Assembly (NCBI GenBank): GCA_017476545.1
Contig: JAFUZP010000021.1
Span: 1 to 64,000, forward strand
From: Alloprevotella sp.
GTDB taxonomy: Bacteria; Bacteroidota; Bacteroidia; Bacteroidales; Bacteroidaceae
Length of the DNA stretch: 64,000 nucleotides
Reading direction: 5' to 3'
Shown: positions 1 through 7,052 of the stretch, piece by piece
Layout of the letters: every line of letters begins with the position of its first letter
How positions within the stretch are numbered: position 1 is the first letter of the stretch
Made by a program: the position numbers and the translations under genes
The notes under the pieces: generated by a model
Seen by the model: only the letters and a program-made list of their open reading frames with translations
Databases searched by the model: none
Told to the model about the DNA's origin: nothing

Positions 1-72
1 CAGTTAAAGTACGGCCAGTTTTAGTTTCCTGCGCCAGCCCGGCGGCCCGGCGGCCGCCCCCTTCCGCGAATA

Positions 73-219
73 GCGCCCCGGGGTTACGGGAACCCGCCTG
101 CAGGGTTGCGCATTCCGCCCCTTCCCTTCGGTACGCATTTAACCCTGCGGTCAGGAAGAAGTAACCGCAGGGTCAGTTTTCCCTAACCCCAGGGTCAGTG
201 CATCGTAACCCTAGGGTTA
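73..219. repeat. Palindrome array, type A, locus 1
   Basis: Four units start at 140, 162, 184 and 206, exactly 22 bp apart. Each is a 14-bp palindrome-like core (TAACCCTGCGGTCA, TAACCGCAGGGTCA, TAACCCCAGGGTCA, TAACCCTAGGGTTA) followed by an 8-bp spacer such as GGAAGAAG or GTTTTCCC. Weaker, decayed units can be recognised near 73 and 95, in almost the same register. The array lies in the gene-free stretch before dtd; nothing else is visible in the first 290 bases. The same array type recurs at 14998, 24701, 35783 and 52431. Confidence 0.9.
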
Positions 220-291
220 GTTTCTCTTCGCCTCCGGCATCACGATGTGGCTTTTTACCCGGAAGATAGTGGCGGATGGCGGGAAAATATG

Positions 292-299
292 TATCTTCG
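292..299 (+). promoter_or_regulatory. Putative -7 box for dtd
   Basis: TATCTTCG resembles the Bacteroidetes -7 consensus TAnnTTTG and lies 27 bp before the dtd start. No clear TTG -33 element is seen. Confidence 0.4.
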
Positions 300-326
300 C
301 GGCATAAAACATAAAATATTTATGTA

Positions 327-779
327 ATGCGAGTCGTCGTACAAAGAGTCCGGCGAGCGAGCGTCAGTATCGGAGGGCGGCGGAAGACCGCTATCGGGAT
401 TGGGTTGCTCGTGTTGCTGGGTATTGAAGAGGCCGATACGGAGGAGGATGCGCAGTGGTTGGCGCGCAAGACTTGCGCCTTGCGTATCTTTGATGACGAG
501 GCAGGGGTGATGAACCGCAGCCTCGTTGAGGCCGGCGGCGATGCCTTGGTCGTCAGCCAGTTCACCCTTATGGCCTCTTACAAGAAAGGGAACCGCCCGT
601 CCTACATCCGTGCGGCCGGGCACGGCACGGCCATCCCCCTGTATGAACGCTTCGTCGCGTTGTTGGAAAGCATCCTCGGACGCGCGGTGGAAACGGGGGA
701 GTTCGGTGCGGAGATGCAGGTGGAACTTGTGAACGACGGCCCCGTTACGATATGCATGGACACGAAGGACAAGGAATGA
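327..779 (+). CDS. dtd: D-aminoacyl-tRNA deacylase
   Basis: This enzyme hydrolyses D-amino acids mischarged onto tRNA and so proofreads translation in the cytoplasm. The 150-aa length is normal for bacterial DTD. The two family signatures are present: SQFTL around residue 79 and NDGPVT near residue 137, the latter holding the Gly-Pro pair that gives chiral selectivity. The ATG start at 327 gives the family N terminus MRVVVQRV. The stop overlaps the next start as ATGA at 776, so translation is probably coupled. This is the first gene of a co-directional group with the MazG-like, PagL-like and deoC genes. Confidence 0.95.
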   Translation: MRVVVQRVRRASVSIGGRRKTAIGIGLLVLLGIEEADTEEDAQWLARKTCALRIFDDEAGVMNRSLVEAGGDALVVSQFTLMASYKKGNRPSYIRAAGHGTAIPLYERFVALLESILGRAVETGEFGAEMQVELVNDGPVTICMDTKDKE

Positions 780-1111
780 CAATACAGGAAGCACAGGAGC
801 GCGTGGACGCATGGATAAAGCGTTATGGTGTGCGCTATTTTAGCGAGCTGACCAACATGGCCTGCCTCACGGAGGAGGTGGGCGAGTTGGCGCGTGTGAT
901 GGCCCGCCGCTATGGCGACCAGAGTTTCAAGGCGGGCGAGCGTGCCGACCTCGCCGAGGAGATGGCGGATGTGTTCTGGGTATTGCTCTGCCTGGCCAAC
1001 CAGACGGGCGTCAGCCTCACGGAGGCACTTGAAGCCTCGTTTGAGAAGAAGACCCGCCGCGATGCGGAGCGGCACAAGAATAATCCCAAACTACAAAGCG
1101 ACGCGGAGTGA
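776..1111 (+). CDS. MazG-like nucleotide pyrophosphohydrolase
   Basis: A 111-aa single-domain MazG-type protein, predicted to hydrolyse (d)NTPs to monophosphate and pyrophosphate as a housecleaning enzyme. The metal-binding pattern is visible: EEVGE near residue 31 and EEMADVFW near residue 62, matching the EExxE...ExxD arrangement of the all-alpha NTP pyrophosphatase fold. An in-frame ATG at 752 also exists, but the start at 776 overlaps the dtd stop as ATGA and yields the usual N terminus, so it is preferred. The order dtd-mazG-deoC is conserved in Bacteroides as I recall it. The exact substrate cannot be told from the sequence. Confidence 0.88.
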   Translation: MTIQEAQERVDAWIKRYGVRYFSELTNMACLTEEVGELARVMARRYGDQSFKAGERADLAEEMADVFWVLLCLANQTGVSLTEALEASFEKKTRRDAERHKNNPKLQSDAE

Positions 1112-2463
1112 TGCGACGGAAAATACATGCGGACATTCGGCGTGCGGCACAGGCTTGCGTCCTGGCAATAGCGGGCTTCTCCCACGCTCCGGCGCAGACC
1201 GACACGTTGTCGGCCCTGCGTTCGGATACAACCCGCCTGCCCCACGTCCCGTCTCGCTCTCCCCGCTACACCGTCAGCCTCAGTGCCGCCGCCAACGCCA
1301 GCTACCTCATCCCGATGGACGAGCAGTGCCGCGCCATCATGCACAATTACGGAACTTCCTTCTACGCCCTCACCGCCGGATTCCAAGCAAAGGAAGCCGA
1401 AGCTACAGACTACGACCGCGACTACGGCCTGCCGACATTGGAGGTCGGCCTGTTACTCGGCGACTACAGCCACATCCGCCTCTACCGTCAATCCCCCCGC
1501 CTTCCCTACGACTCGGGTATGGGCTATGCGGTCGCCGCGTACGGTGCATTTCGGCGTGACCTCTTCGTAAGCCCCGGCAGCCGCTGGCGAATCGGCTATG
1601 CTCTGGAGAACGGCATAGGTTTCTGCACCCATCCTTATAATACTCGCCGCAATGCCGACAATGAGATTCTGGGCAGCACCTACGCCGTTTACCTCGGGCT
1701 CGGGCTCTATGCAGCCTATCGCCCGGCCCCACAGTGGGAGGTGGGCATCGGTGCGGACTACAAGCATTTCTCAAACTCCGCCCTCGATCGCCCCAACAAG
1801 GGTGCGAACACTATCGGCCTGACGGCGCGCGCCACGTACTACCTCACGCCCCCCGACCTGCTGCCCCGTAGCCAGGTGCGTGCGCGGGCATCTTTCCGGA
1901 AATACTTTTACGTGGATATCAGTGCCGGGTTTGCAGCCAAGTCCTTGCAGGATGACTGGGTGGTGAACTACTGGGAGCGAAGTCCCGACGACCCGCGCTA
2001 CCGCAGCAGCCATTACCCCATTTATGGAGCTTTCACCTGCGCCGTAGCCCCCATGTACCGCTACAGCCGCCGCTACGCTTCCGGTATAGGCTTCGACTAC
2101 ACCTATGCCCCCTATGCCGACCGCCTGCACGCGTCCGACCTGGCCCGCGACCGCTATCCCTATAAATACAGTCGCCACGTGCTCGGTATCGGGCTGCGCC
2201 ACGAAGTCTATTTCCGCCACCTTTCCCTTTCCATGGGACTGGGTTGGTATGCCTTGCGGCGTATGGGCTATACGGCCGATGTGGACGAGAAGCCCTACTA
2301 CGAAACCATCGGCTTGCGCTACGCCTTTCCCTTCACGCAGGACCGCCTCTACATAGGTTATAATGTGAAGGCCCATTTCACGAAAGCCGACTGCTTCCAG
2401 CTCGTCCTCGGCTGGCGGGCAGGGAAGCGTACGCGGAAAGACGACATGAGAGTCACACAATAA
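1111..2463 (+). CDS. PagL-like acyloxyacyl hydrolase (outer membrane)
   Basis: A 450-aa exported protein with an N-terminal signal-like segment ending near APAQ at residue 30, followed by aromatic-rich beta strands typical of an outer-membrane barrel. The segment KHFSNSALDRPNKGANTIGL carries the His-x-Ser-Asn signature of lipid A 3-O-deacylases of the PagL family; His is about residue 219 and Ser about 221. The predicted role is removal of an acyl chain from lipid A. It is longer than PagL itself, as is usual for the Bacteroidales relatives. The ATG start at 1111 overlaps the preceding stop (TGATG); a GTG three bases earlier is possible. It interrupts the mazG-deoC order. Confidence 0.72.
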   Translation: MRRKIHADIRRAAQACVLAIAGFSHAPAQTDTLSALRSDTTRLPHVPSRSPRYTVSLSAAANASYLIPMDEQCRAIMHNYGTSFYALTAGFQAKEAEATDYDRDYGLPTLEVGLLLGDYSHIRLYRQSPRLPYDSGMGYAVAAYGAFRRDLFVSPGSRWRIGYALENGIGFCTHPYNTRRNADNEILGSTYAVYLGLGLYAAYRPAPQWEVGIGADYKHFSNSALDRPNKGANTIGLTARATYYLTPPDLLPRSQVRARASFRKYFYVDISAGFAAKSLQDDWVVNYWERSPDDPRYRSSHYPIYGAFTCAVAPMYRYSRRYASGIGFDYTYAPYADRLHASDLARDRYPYKYSRHVLGIGLRHEVYFRHLSLSMGLGWYALRRMGYTADVDEKPYYETIGLRYAFPFTQDRLYIGYNVKAHFTKADCFQLVLGWRAGKRTRKDDMRVTQ

Positions 2464-2524
2464 TCACACAATAATGCAAAGCGGCCGGACCGCTAACCAC
2501 CAACCATCAACTAAAAAAAGCATC

Positions 2525-3466
2525 ATGCACGAACATTGCAACTGTGGGCATCACCACCACCACGAAGGGCACGGCCACGCGCCCGCCGACCAGTACGAGC
2601 AAGCCTTCGCCAAGTACGACCTCCACCTGCACGATGAGCAGGTACACGCCGAAGTAAGCAACCTCTTGGCACGCAACGCCGCCCAGTACAACACGCCCGA
2701 AGTCTGGCGGAGCCTGCTCTCCGCCGTCGAGCTCACCACACTCACCGTCGTGGATTCCGAGGAGCGCGTCCTCAGTATGGTGGAGAAGTACAACCGCTTC
2801 GCCGAGTCCCACCCCGACCTCCCGCCCTTCGCCACCATCTGCGTCTATCCCAACTTTGCGCAGATTGTCTCCCAGTCGCTTGAGGTAGAGGGGACGGAAG
2901 TGGCCGTTGTAACGGGCGGTTTCCCAAGTTCCCAGACCTTCATCGAGATCAAGACCGTCGAGACGGCCCTTGCCGTACGCGACGGTGCCACGGAGTGCGA
3001 CATGGTGCTCTCCGTGGGCAAGTTCCTGAGCGGCGACTACGAGACCTGCGCCGACGAGATTGCCGAGATTAAGGCCAGCTGTGGCGACGTGCCTTTGAAG
3101 GTAATCCTCGAGACGGGTGCTCTGCAGACGGCCGAGAACATCAAGCGCGCCAGCATTCTCTCCATGTACAGCGGAGCGGATTTCATCAAGACCAGCACGG
3201 GTAAGATAGAGCCCGCTGCCACCGTAGAAGCCGCCTACGTCATGTGCCAGGCCATTAGGGAGTACCACGCGCAGACCGGTCGCCTCGTCGGCTTCAAGGC
3301 CGCCGGCGGCGTGAGTACCGTGGAAGACGCTGTGAACTACTACACTATCGCCCGCGAGCTGCTCGGCCCGGACTTCATCCGCGAGCGGCTCTTCCGCATC
3401 GGCACTAGTAGCCTCGCTCCCCGCCTCATCAAGACGCTGACGGGCGAGGATGTCGGCAAATTCTGA
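2525..3466 (+). CDS. deoC: Deoxyribose-phosphate aldolase
   Basis: Cleaves 2-deoxyribose 5-phosphate to glyceraldehyde 3-phosphate and acetaldehyde in deoxynucleoside catabolism. The Schiff-base lysine lies in FIKTSTGK, and the phosphate-binding GFKAAGGVS follows, both diagnostic of class I DeoC. The start at 2525 is chosen over the in-frame ATG at 2474 because the upstream codons form a low-complexity leader. The predicted 313-aa protein opens with a His-rich stretch (MHEHCNCGHHHHHEGHGH) absent from the E. coli enzyme, which might bind metal. It is 5 bp upstream of the broken S24/S26 peptidase. Confidence 0.95.
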   Translation: MHEHCNCGHHHHHEGHGHAPADQYEQAFAKYDLHLHDEQVHAEVSNLLARNAAQYNTPEVWRSLLSAVELTTLTVVDSEERVLSMVEKYNRFAESHPDLPPFATICVYPNFAQIVSQSLEVEGTEVAVVTGGFPSSQTFIEIKTVETALAVRDGATECDMVLSVGKFLSGDYETCADEIAEIKASCGDVPLKVILETGALQTAENIKRASILSMYSGADFIKTSTGKIEPAATVEAAYVMCQAIREYHAQTGRLVGFKAAGGVSTVEDAVNYYTIARELLGPDFIRERLFRIGTSSLAPRLIKTLTGEDVGKF

Positions 3467-3471
3467 CCTCC

Positions 3472-4002
3472 GTGAGTTCCGCAAGCCAGCCCTGCCCCAC
3501 TGCCGCAGCAGGAGGCGGACCGCACGCCGAAACCTTCGAGGAGGCCCTGCGCACACAGGGCTTCCTCGCCTGGACGGTAAGCGGCGACAGTATGTTGCCC
3601 CTACTGCGTGAGCGGCGCGATGTGGTCATCATCCGCCCTCTGTCCGGACGGCTGAGGAAGTATGACGTGGCCCTCTTCAGGTACAGGGGACGAAACGTCT
3701 TGCACCGCATCGTGGCCGTGCACGATAACGGTTACACGGCCCTGGGCGACCACAACATCATTCCGGAACACGTGCCGGAGGAGTAGGTGCTCGGCGTGAT
3801 GACCGCTTTCATCCGCTATGGTCGCGAAGTTCCCGTCACCGACTGGCGCTACCGCCTCTATGGCCGTTGGCGTGTCTTCCTCCGCCCCTTGCGTTCCCTT
3901 CGGCACGACATCCGGGAAGTGCTGTCCCGCACATGGGCAGGTACCCTCTGGCGGCGATTCAAGTACAGGAGCGAGGGGAAGCGTTCCGCCTCTGCCAGCT
4001 GA
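3472..4002 (+). pseudogene. S24/S26 family peptidase, split by in-frame TAG
   Basis: Read through, this frame encodes about 176 aa of an S24/S26 serine peptidase-like protein: GDSMLPLL around residue 39 supplies the Ser signature, and LHRIVAVHDNGYTALGDHN matches the core fold. A TAG at 3784-3786 stops the frame after VPEE. The same frame continues at once with VLGVMTAFIRYGREVPVTDW, which reads as the expected C-terminal part of this family. A CAG-to-TAG change would explain it, Gln being plausible there. The start is GTG at 3472, 5 bp after deoC. Other genes in the window end in TAG (apt, fabF, the adhesin at 39619), so recoding is unlikely. Either a recent nonsense mutation or a sequencing error. 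Confidence 0.75.
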
Positions 4003-4045
4003 TATTTCCCTCTCCCGCCCTGCGGTGTTATTTTTTCCTGCCGAA

Positions 4046-4087
4046 GGAAAAAATCTCCGGCGGTGAGGAATAAGGTCTTCACCGCCG
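4046..4087 (-). terminator. Rho-independent terminator of the 4139-5023 gene
   Basis: A 9-bp perfect stem (CGGCGGTGA at 4058-4066 with TCACCGCCG at 4079-4087) is followed on the minus strand by a T-run. A second inverted repeat, ATTTTTTCC...GGAAAAAAT, overlaps it at about 4030-4053. Confidence 0.75.
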
Positions 4088-4138
4088 GGGATTTCCTAAA
4101 ATAATAAAGAGGCTTCCACCGCTACCGCCACCCGCAGT

Positions 4139-5023
4139 TCACTTTGCCATCATCTTGCGTCCGCCTTGGAGGTAGATACCCCGGTGCGGCGCACTGCTGA
4201 GGCGTCGGCCCTGCAGGTCGTGGAGCGCGGCGGGACAGGAATTTCCGGTCGCTATTTGAGTCTGGATACCGCTGACGAGCGGCAGGTAGAATTCCCCCAG
4301 TTCGGTGGGGATGCGCTGGTAAACAAGTTCATCGCCCACTCGGCATTCGCATACCCAGTAGTAGTGGCTGCTGGAAGTGATGGCCACATCGTTAAGGAAC
4401 AAGTCGTAGGGATTACCCACTCCGGCAATCCAGGATACGGTAACCGTCCCACCATCCGGGTCAGTGCCGTAGCGGTCGTCCGCCGCCGTGAGCAGGCGGA
4501 TGATAAGGAAGCCGTGTCCGCAATCGTCCGTCACGACACCCCGTTCGGCAACTGTGGCTTCCTGTTCGTGCTCCGCTCCGTCCTCGCCGCGCACCCAGAG
4601 AGTCGCTGTGCCCCCCATTTCCAGTCCGAAGTCCGCGAGCAGTTTGCTCCCGCCTTCCTCTTCCGAATAGGCATAGATGCGGCTGGTTTCCTCGCGGACA
4701 AGCCTGACGGGCTGTCCGTCGGGAAGCCTTACGATACGTTTCCACACCACCCCACCAATGACGCTGTCCCCCTGCATCCGATAGTCGGTGTATTGGGTGC
4801 GCTCGGGTGCAACGAAGGCCACCCACGCCACGCGCCATGTCTTCCCTTCTTCAACGAAGGGGCGGGCAGGAGCGGGGTTGTGTGGCTTCCCACCGCCAAA
4901 ACCGGGTGTGATCCCAAATTTCGGGTTGAGAGAAAGGGTGTCTGACGAGATTGTGCCCAATGCTCGGGCACTGACTGATAGCGTACAAACGAGGAACGCT
5001 GAGAGTAAAATTTTTCGTTTCAT
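4139..5023 (-). CDS. Secreted protein with DLQGRR-type C-terminal tail
   Basis: A 294-aa exported protein of unknown function. Residues 1-21 form a signal peptide (MKRKILLSAFLVCTLSVSARA). The body is beta-rich without a domain I can name. The last 26 residues, from ALHDLQGRRL to GIYLQGGRKMMAK, are a divergent version of the short tail shared by the secreted proteins at 25058, 39619, 42621 and 52662; its final residues are MMAK instead of VLVK. The ATG at 5023 is preferred to an upstream ATG at 5053 because it starts the signal peptide and lies 28 bp after a good -7 box. It stands alone, with its own promoter and terminator. Confidence 0.75.
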   Translation of the reverse strand: MKRKILLSAFLVCTLSVSARALGTISSDTLSLNPKFGITPGFGGGKPHNPAPARPFVEEGKTWRVAWVAFVAPERTQYTDYRMQGDSVIGGVVWKRIVRLPDGQPVRLVREETSRIYAYSEEEGGSKLLADFGLEMGGTATLWVRGEDGAEHEQEATVAERGVVTDDCGHGFLIIRLLTAADDRYGTDPDGGTVTVSWIAGVGNPYDLFLNDVAITSSSHYYWVCECRVGDELVYQRIPTELGEFYLPLVSGIQTQIATGNSCPAALHDLQGRRLSSAPHRGIYLQGGRKMMAK

Positions 5024-5050
5024 GGTTACAACTTTTGAATGTCTTCGGTA

Positions 5051-5058
5051 CAAAATTA
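5051..5058 (-). promoter_or_regulatory. Putative -7 box (TAATTTTG) of the 4139-5023 gene
   Basis: On the minus strand TAATTTTG follows a TTG by 21 bases, matching the Bacteroidetes -33/-7 pattern. Confidence 0.55.
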
Positions 5059-5165
5059 TAGCGAAAAACAGCGAGCTTCCAAAGAAAAGGTGTAAAAAGG
5101 TGTCAGTTCGGACAAATTTTTACATAAATTCCAGCAATTCTTCCGTAAAGGAAGGGATAAATGTT

Positions 5166-5173
5166 TAATTTTG
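5166..5173 (+). promoter_or_regulatory. Putative -7 box (TAATTTTG) of the lipoprotein remnant
   Basis: TAATTTTG lies 30 bp before the ATG at 5204. The -33 region has no clear TTG. Confidence 0.4.
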
Positions 5174-5203
5174 CGTCCGAAAAACAGAAGTAACCGGGGA
5201 GAA

Positions 5204-5395
5204 ATGAAATACTTAATCCATCTGTTCATCGGACTGTTGCTACTTGGAATAAGCGGATGCCGCAGGGAACGTAGTTCTTCTGCCTTACTGCAGATTGCCG
5301 ATACCATGGCGGACACCAATGCCGTTGCTGCACAGCAGTATTTAGCCCTGCTTGCAGAGAAATTTTTCCCAAGCGCATGGGAAAAGCGGAGATAG
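5204..5395 (+). pseudogene. Truncated lipoprotein, 5' remnant
   Basis: A 63-aa reading frame begins with a convincing lipoprotein signal (hydrophobic core, lipobox LGISGC, Cys near residue 18). It continues as SSALLQIADTMADTNAVAAQ, which resembles the first helices of the TPR-type lipoproteins common in Bacteroidales. It then runs into a 22-bp repeat unit (TTTTTCCCAAGCGCATGGGA at 5365-5384) and stops. No continuation is visible downstream to 5578. I infer a gene fragment whose 3' part was lost at the repeat; a genuine short lipoprotein is possible. Confidence 0.45.
5351..5394. repeat. 22-bp repeat pair, type E (GGGAAAATTTTCC family)
   Basis: Two adjacent 22-bp units start at 5351 and 5373. 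The second contains GCGCATGGGAAAA, and together they form TTTTCCCA-agcgca-TGGGAAAA, an 8-bp inverted repeat. The same sequence family occurs at 45163-45295 and 52176-52241. It lies inside the end of the truncated lipoprotein frame. The rest of the interval to 5578 shows no gene. Confidence 0.65.
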
Positions 5396-5578
5396 GCGTA
5401 CTGCTGCTCTTTAGAAGGCCTGCCGGTTCACGTGTGGCTCGCGGTAAACGGCACCGGCGCAGCAACCAATCGCCATGCATTAGCTCCAGAAAGATCTTCT
5501 GCGGCTTCAAAAAATGGTGGTTTCATCGGTTGTTTTAGCCTTTGTCGGGGTGTAGGGAGATGGCGGCGCGGTACGGGA

Positions 5579-6553
5579 TTAGTGCTCCCGACCGATGGTG
5601 TAGTCCAGGTAGCCCTTGAGGGCGGTGCGCACCTCAGCATTGCGGAAAGTGGCGATGAGCGGGAGCGCCTCCTCACGGTAGCGTTCCATGACCGTCCGGG
5701 CGTAGTCGATGCCACCAGTCTGCTTGGTGAAGTTCACGAGATAGCCGATTTCCTCCTGTGTGGCGGTGCGTGTCTTGACGTGCTGCACCCAGCGCAGCAC
5801 GTCCTCGCGGTCGGTGCCGTTGGCGGCGTATATGGCGGGAAGCGTGAGTTTGCCTTCGGTCATATCGTTGCCGGTGGGTTTCCCGATGCGTGTGTCTGCG
5901 TAGTAGTCAAAGATATCGTCGCGTATCTGGAAGCAGATACCGATGATTTCGCCCAGACGTGCCGCCGCGTCCGCCACTTCCGGTGTGGCACCCGAGGAAA
6001 GCGCGCCGAGGCGTGCGCAGGCCTCGAAGAGTGCGGCAGTCTTGTTCCGGATAATGGAGAAATAGGTGTCCTCGCTGCATCCGGCCGTGCGGATGTTGGC
6101 GAGTTGGCGCACCTCCCCCTCGGAGAGCGTCCCGCCGAGGCGCGCGATGATGTCCACTATGCGCACGTCGCCGGTGAGTGCGGCCTGTTGCAGGCACTTG
6201 GAGAGCATATAGTCGCCGACGAGAATGGCCACCTTGTTGCCGAAAAGGGCGTGCTCCGCTGCCTGCCCGCGCCGCTCGGAACTGTCGTCCACCACGTCGT
6301 CGTGGACGAGGCTGGCGGTGTGGAGGAGTTCGAGAGCCACGGCGGAGCGCACGGCGGTCGTACCGACAGTGCCGAACTCTTTAGCGACGAGAAGCACGAG
6401 AAGCGGGCGCATCATCTTTCCCCTGCGCTGGCGGATATGCGCAAGCGCCTGTCCGAGGAGGCTGTCCTCGTGGGTAAGCGTCTCTTGGAACATTCGGCTG
6501 TAGCGTTCCAGTTCCGCCTCAACGGGGCGGCGTATGGCGTTCAGGTCTTTCAT
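5579..6553 (-). CDS. Polyprenyl diphosphate synthase (trans-prenyltransferase)
   Basis: Condenses isopentenyl diphosphate with allylic diphosphates to make long-chain isoprenoids, probably the side chain of menaquinone. Both aspartate-rich motifs are present: HDDVVDD at residues 84-90 (first DDxxD) and DDIFDYY further on, with GKxTGND between the second motif and the C-terminal region. The 324-aa length fits octaprenyl/heptaprenyl-type synthases. The start at 6553 lies 18 bp from a good -7 box; an ATG at 6574 would fall inside that promoter. Product chain length cannot be read from the sequence with confidence. Confidence 0.9.
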   Translation of the reverse strand: MKDLNAIRRPVEAELERYSRMFQETLTHEDSLLGQALAHIRQRRGKMMRPLLVLLVAKEFGTVGTTAVRSAVALELLHTASLVHDDVVDDSSERRGQAAEHALFGNKVAILVGDYMLSKCLQQAALTGDVRIVDIIARLGGTLSEGEVRQLANIRTAGCSEDTYFSIIRNKTAALFEACARLGALSSGATPEVADAAARLGEIIGICFQIRDDIFDYYADTRIGKPTGNDMTEGKLTLPAIYAANGTDREDVLRWVQHVKTRTATQEEIGYLVNFTKQTGGIDYARTVMERYREEALPLIATFRNAEVRTALKGYLDYTIGREH

Positions 6554-6571
6554 CGCAGTGCGTTCGGTGAG

Positions 6572-6579
6572 CAAAAGTA
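6572..6579 (-). promoter_or_regulatory. -7 box (TACTTTTG) of the polyprenyl synthase gene
   Basis: On the minus strand TTG, 20 bases, then TACTTTTG: a near-perfect Bacteroidetes promoter. Confidence 0.65.
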
Positions 6580-6711
6580 GTGCAAGGCGCGCGAACGGCC
6601 AAGCAAAATCTACGGCTTTTGCGGTAATATGGCTGCGGGTGGATGCCGACGGACGTCTTCAGCGCGGCGGGACGTCCGCCATTGTACGGTGTCTGGGGAC
6701 ATTGATACATG

Positions 6712-6740
6712 AAGCCGAGGCATATGCCCCGGCTCCATTC
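6712..6740. terminator. Hairpin after the 54-aa gene
   Basis: AGCCGAGGCA and TGCCCCGGCT flank a TA loop, a ten-position stem with one mismatch, just below the small minus-strand gene. The T-run is weak, so terminator function is an inference. Confidence 0.4.
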
Positions 6741-6766
6741 CTTTTCCACCCTTGGGGGGAGTGCGT

Positions 6767-6931
6767 TCAGCGCTCCCCTTCGTCAAGGATGCTGTACCAT
6801 TCGTCCTTTTCCAACATCCGACGGCGCTTTGCATACTTGGACTGTGGCGCGGACGTGTCGTGCTCTTTTTCGTACTCCTCGCGCTCCGCTTCCTGCTGGA
6901 GCCTCGGGTCTTCGTAATCTTCGTATCGCAT
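6767..6931 (-). CDS. Small charged protein, 54 aa, unknown function
   Basis: This minus-strand frame encodes 54 aa beginning MRYEDYEDPRLQQEAEREEY and ending WYSILDEGER. It is rich in Glu, Lys and Arg and probably helical and cytoplasmic. It has a proper start, a -7 box (TACTTTTG) with an upstream TTG 30 bp before the start, and a hairpin after the stop, so I take it as a real gene. I do not recognise a named family. It is divergent from the DUF2723 gene; the two promoters lie within 50 bp. Confidence 0.65.
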   Translation of the reverse strand: MRYEDYEDPRLQQEAEREEYEKEHDTSAPQSKYAKRRRMLEKDEWYSILDEGER

Positions 6932-6960
6932 AGCTGCAAAGTTTTTTGGTGCTTACGAGG

Positions 6961-6968
6961 CAAAAGTA
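6961..6968 (-). promoter_or_regulatory. -7 box (TACTTTTG) of the 54-aa gene
   Basis: On the minus strand, TTG followed by 21 bases and TACTTTTG. Confidence 0.6.
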
Positions 6969-7002
6969 AGGCTTTCCTGCGACATATACCAAATTTTCTT
7001 TT

Positions 7003-7010
7003 TACTTTTG
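7003..7010 (+). promoter_or_regulatory. -7 box (TACTTTTG) of the DUF2723 gene
   Basis: TACTTTTG 42 bp before the ATG at 7053, divergent from the promoter at 6961. Confidence 0.55.
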
Positions 7011-7052
7011 TGCGCTTAAAAGCCGAATTACACCAAATAGCGTACGACTTAT

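Noticed and set aside
140..219. Type A arrays as rho-independent terminators
   Set aside because: The palindromes are short, have no loop and no consistent T-run, and occur upstream of promoters as well as after genes, often next to a separate real terminator.
3472..4002. TAG read as an amino acid in this organism
   Set aside because: apt, fabF and the adhesin gene at 39619 end with TAG at the expected protein ends, so TAG is a normal stop.
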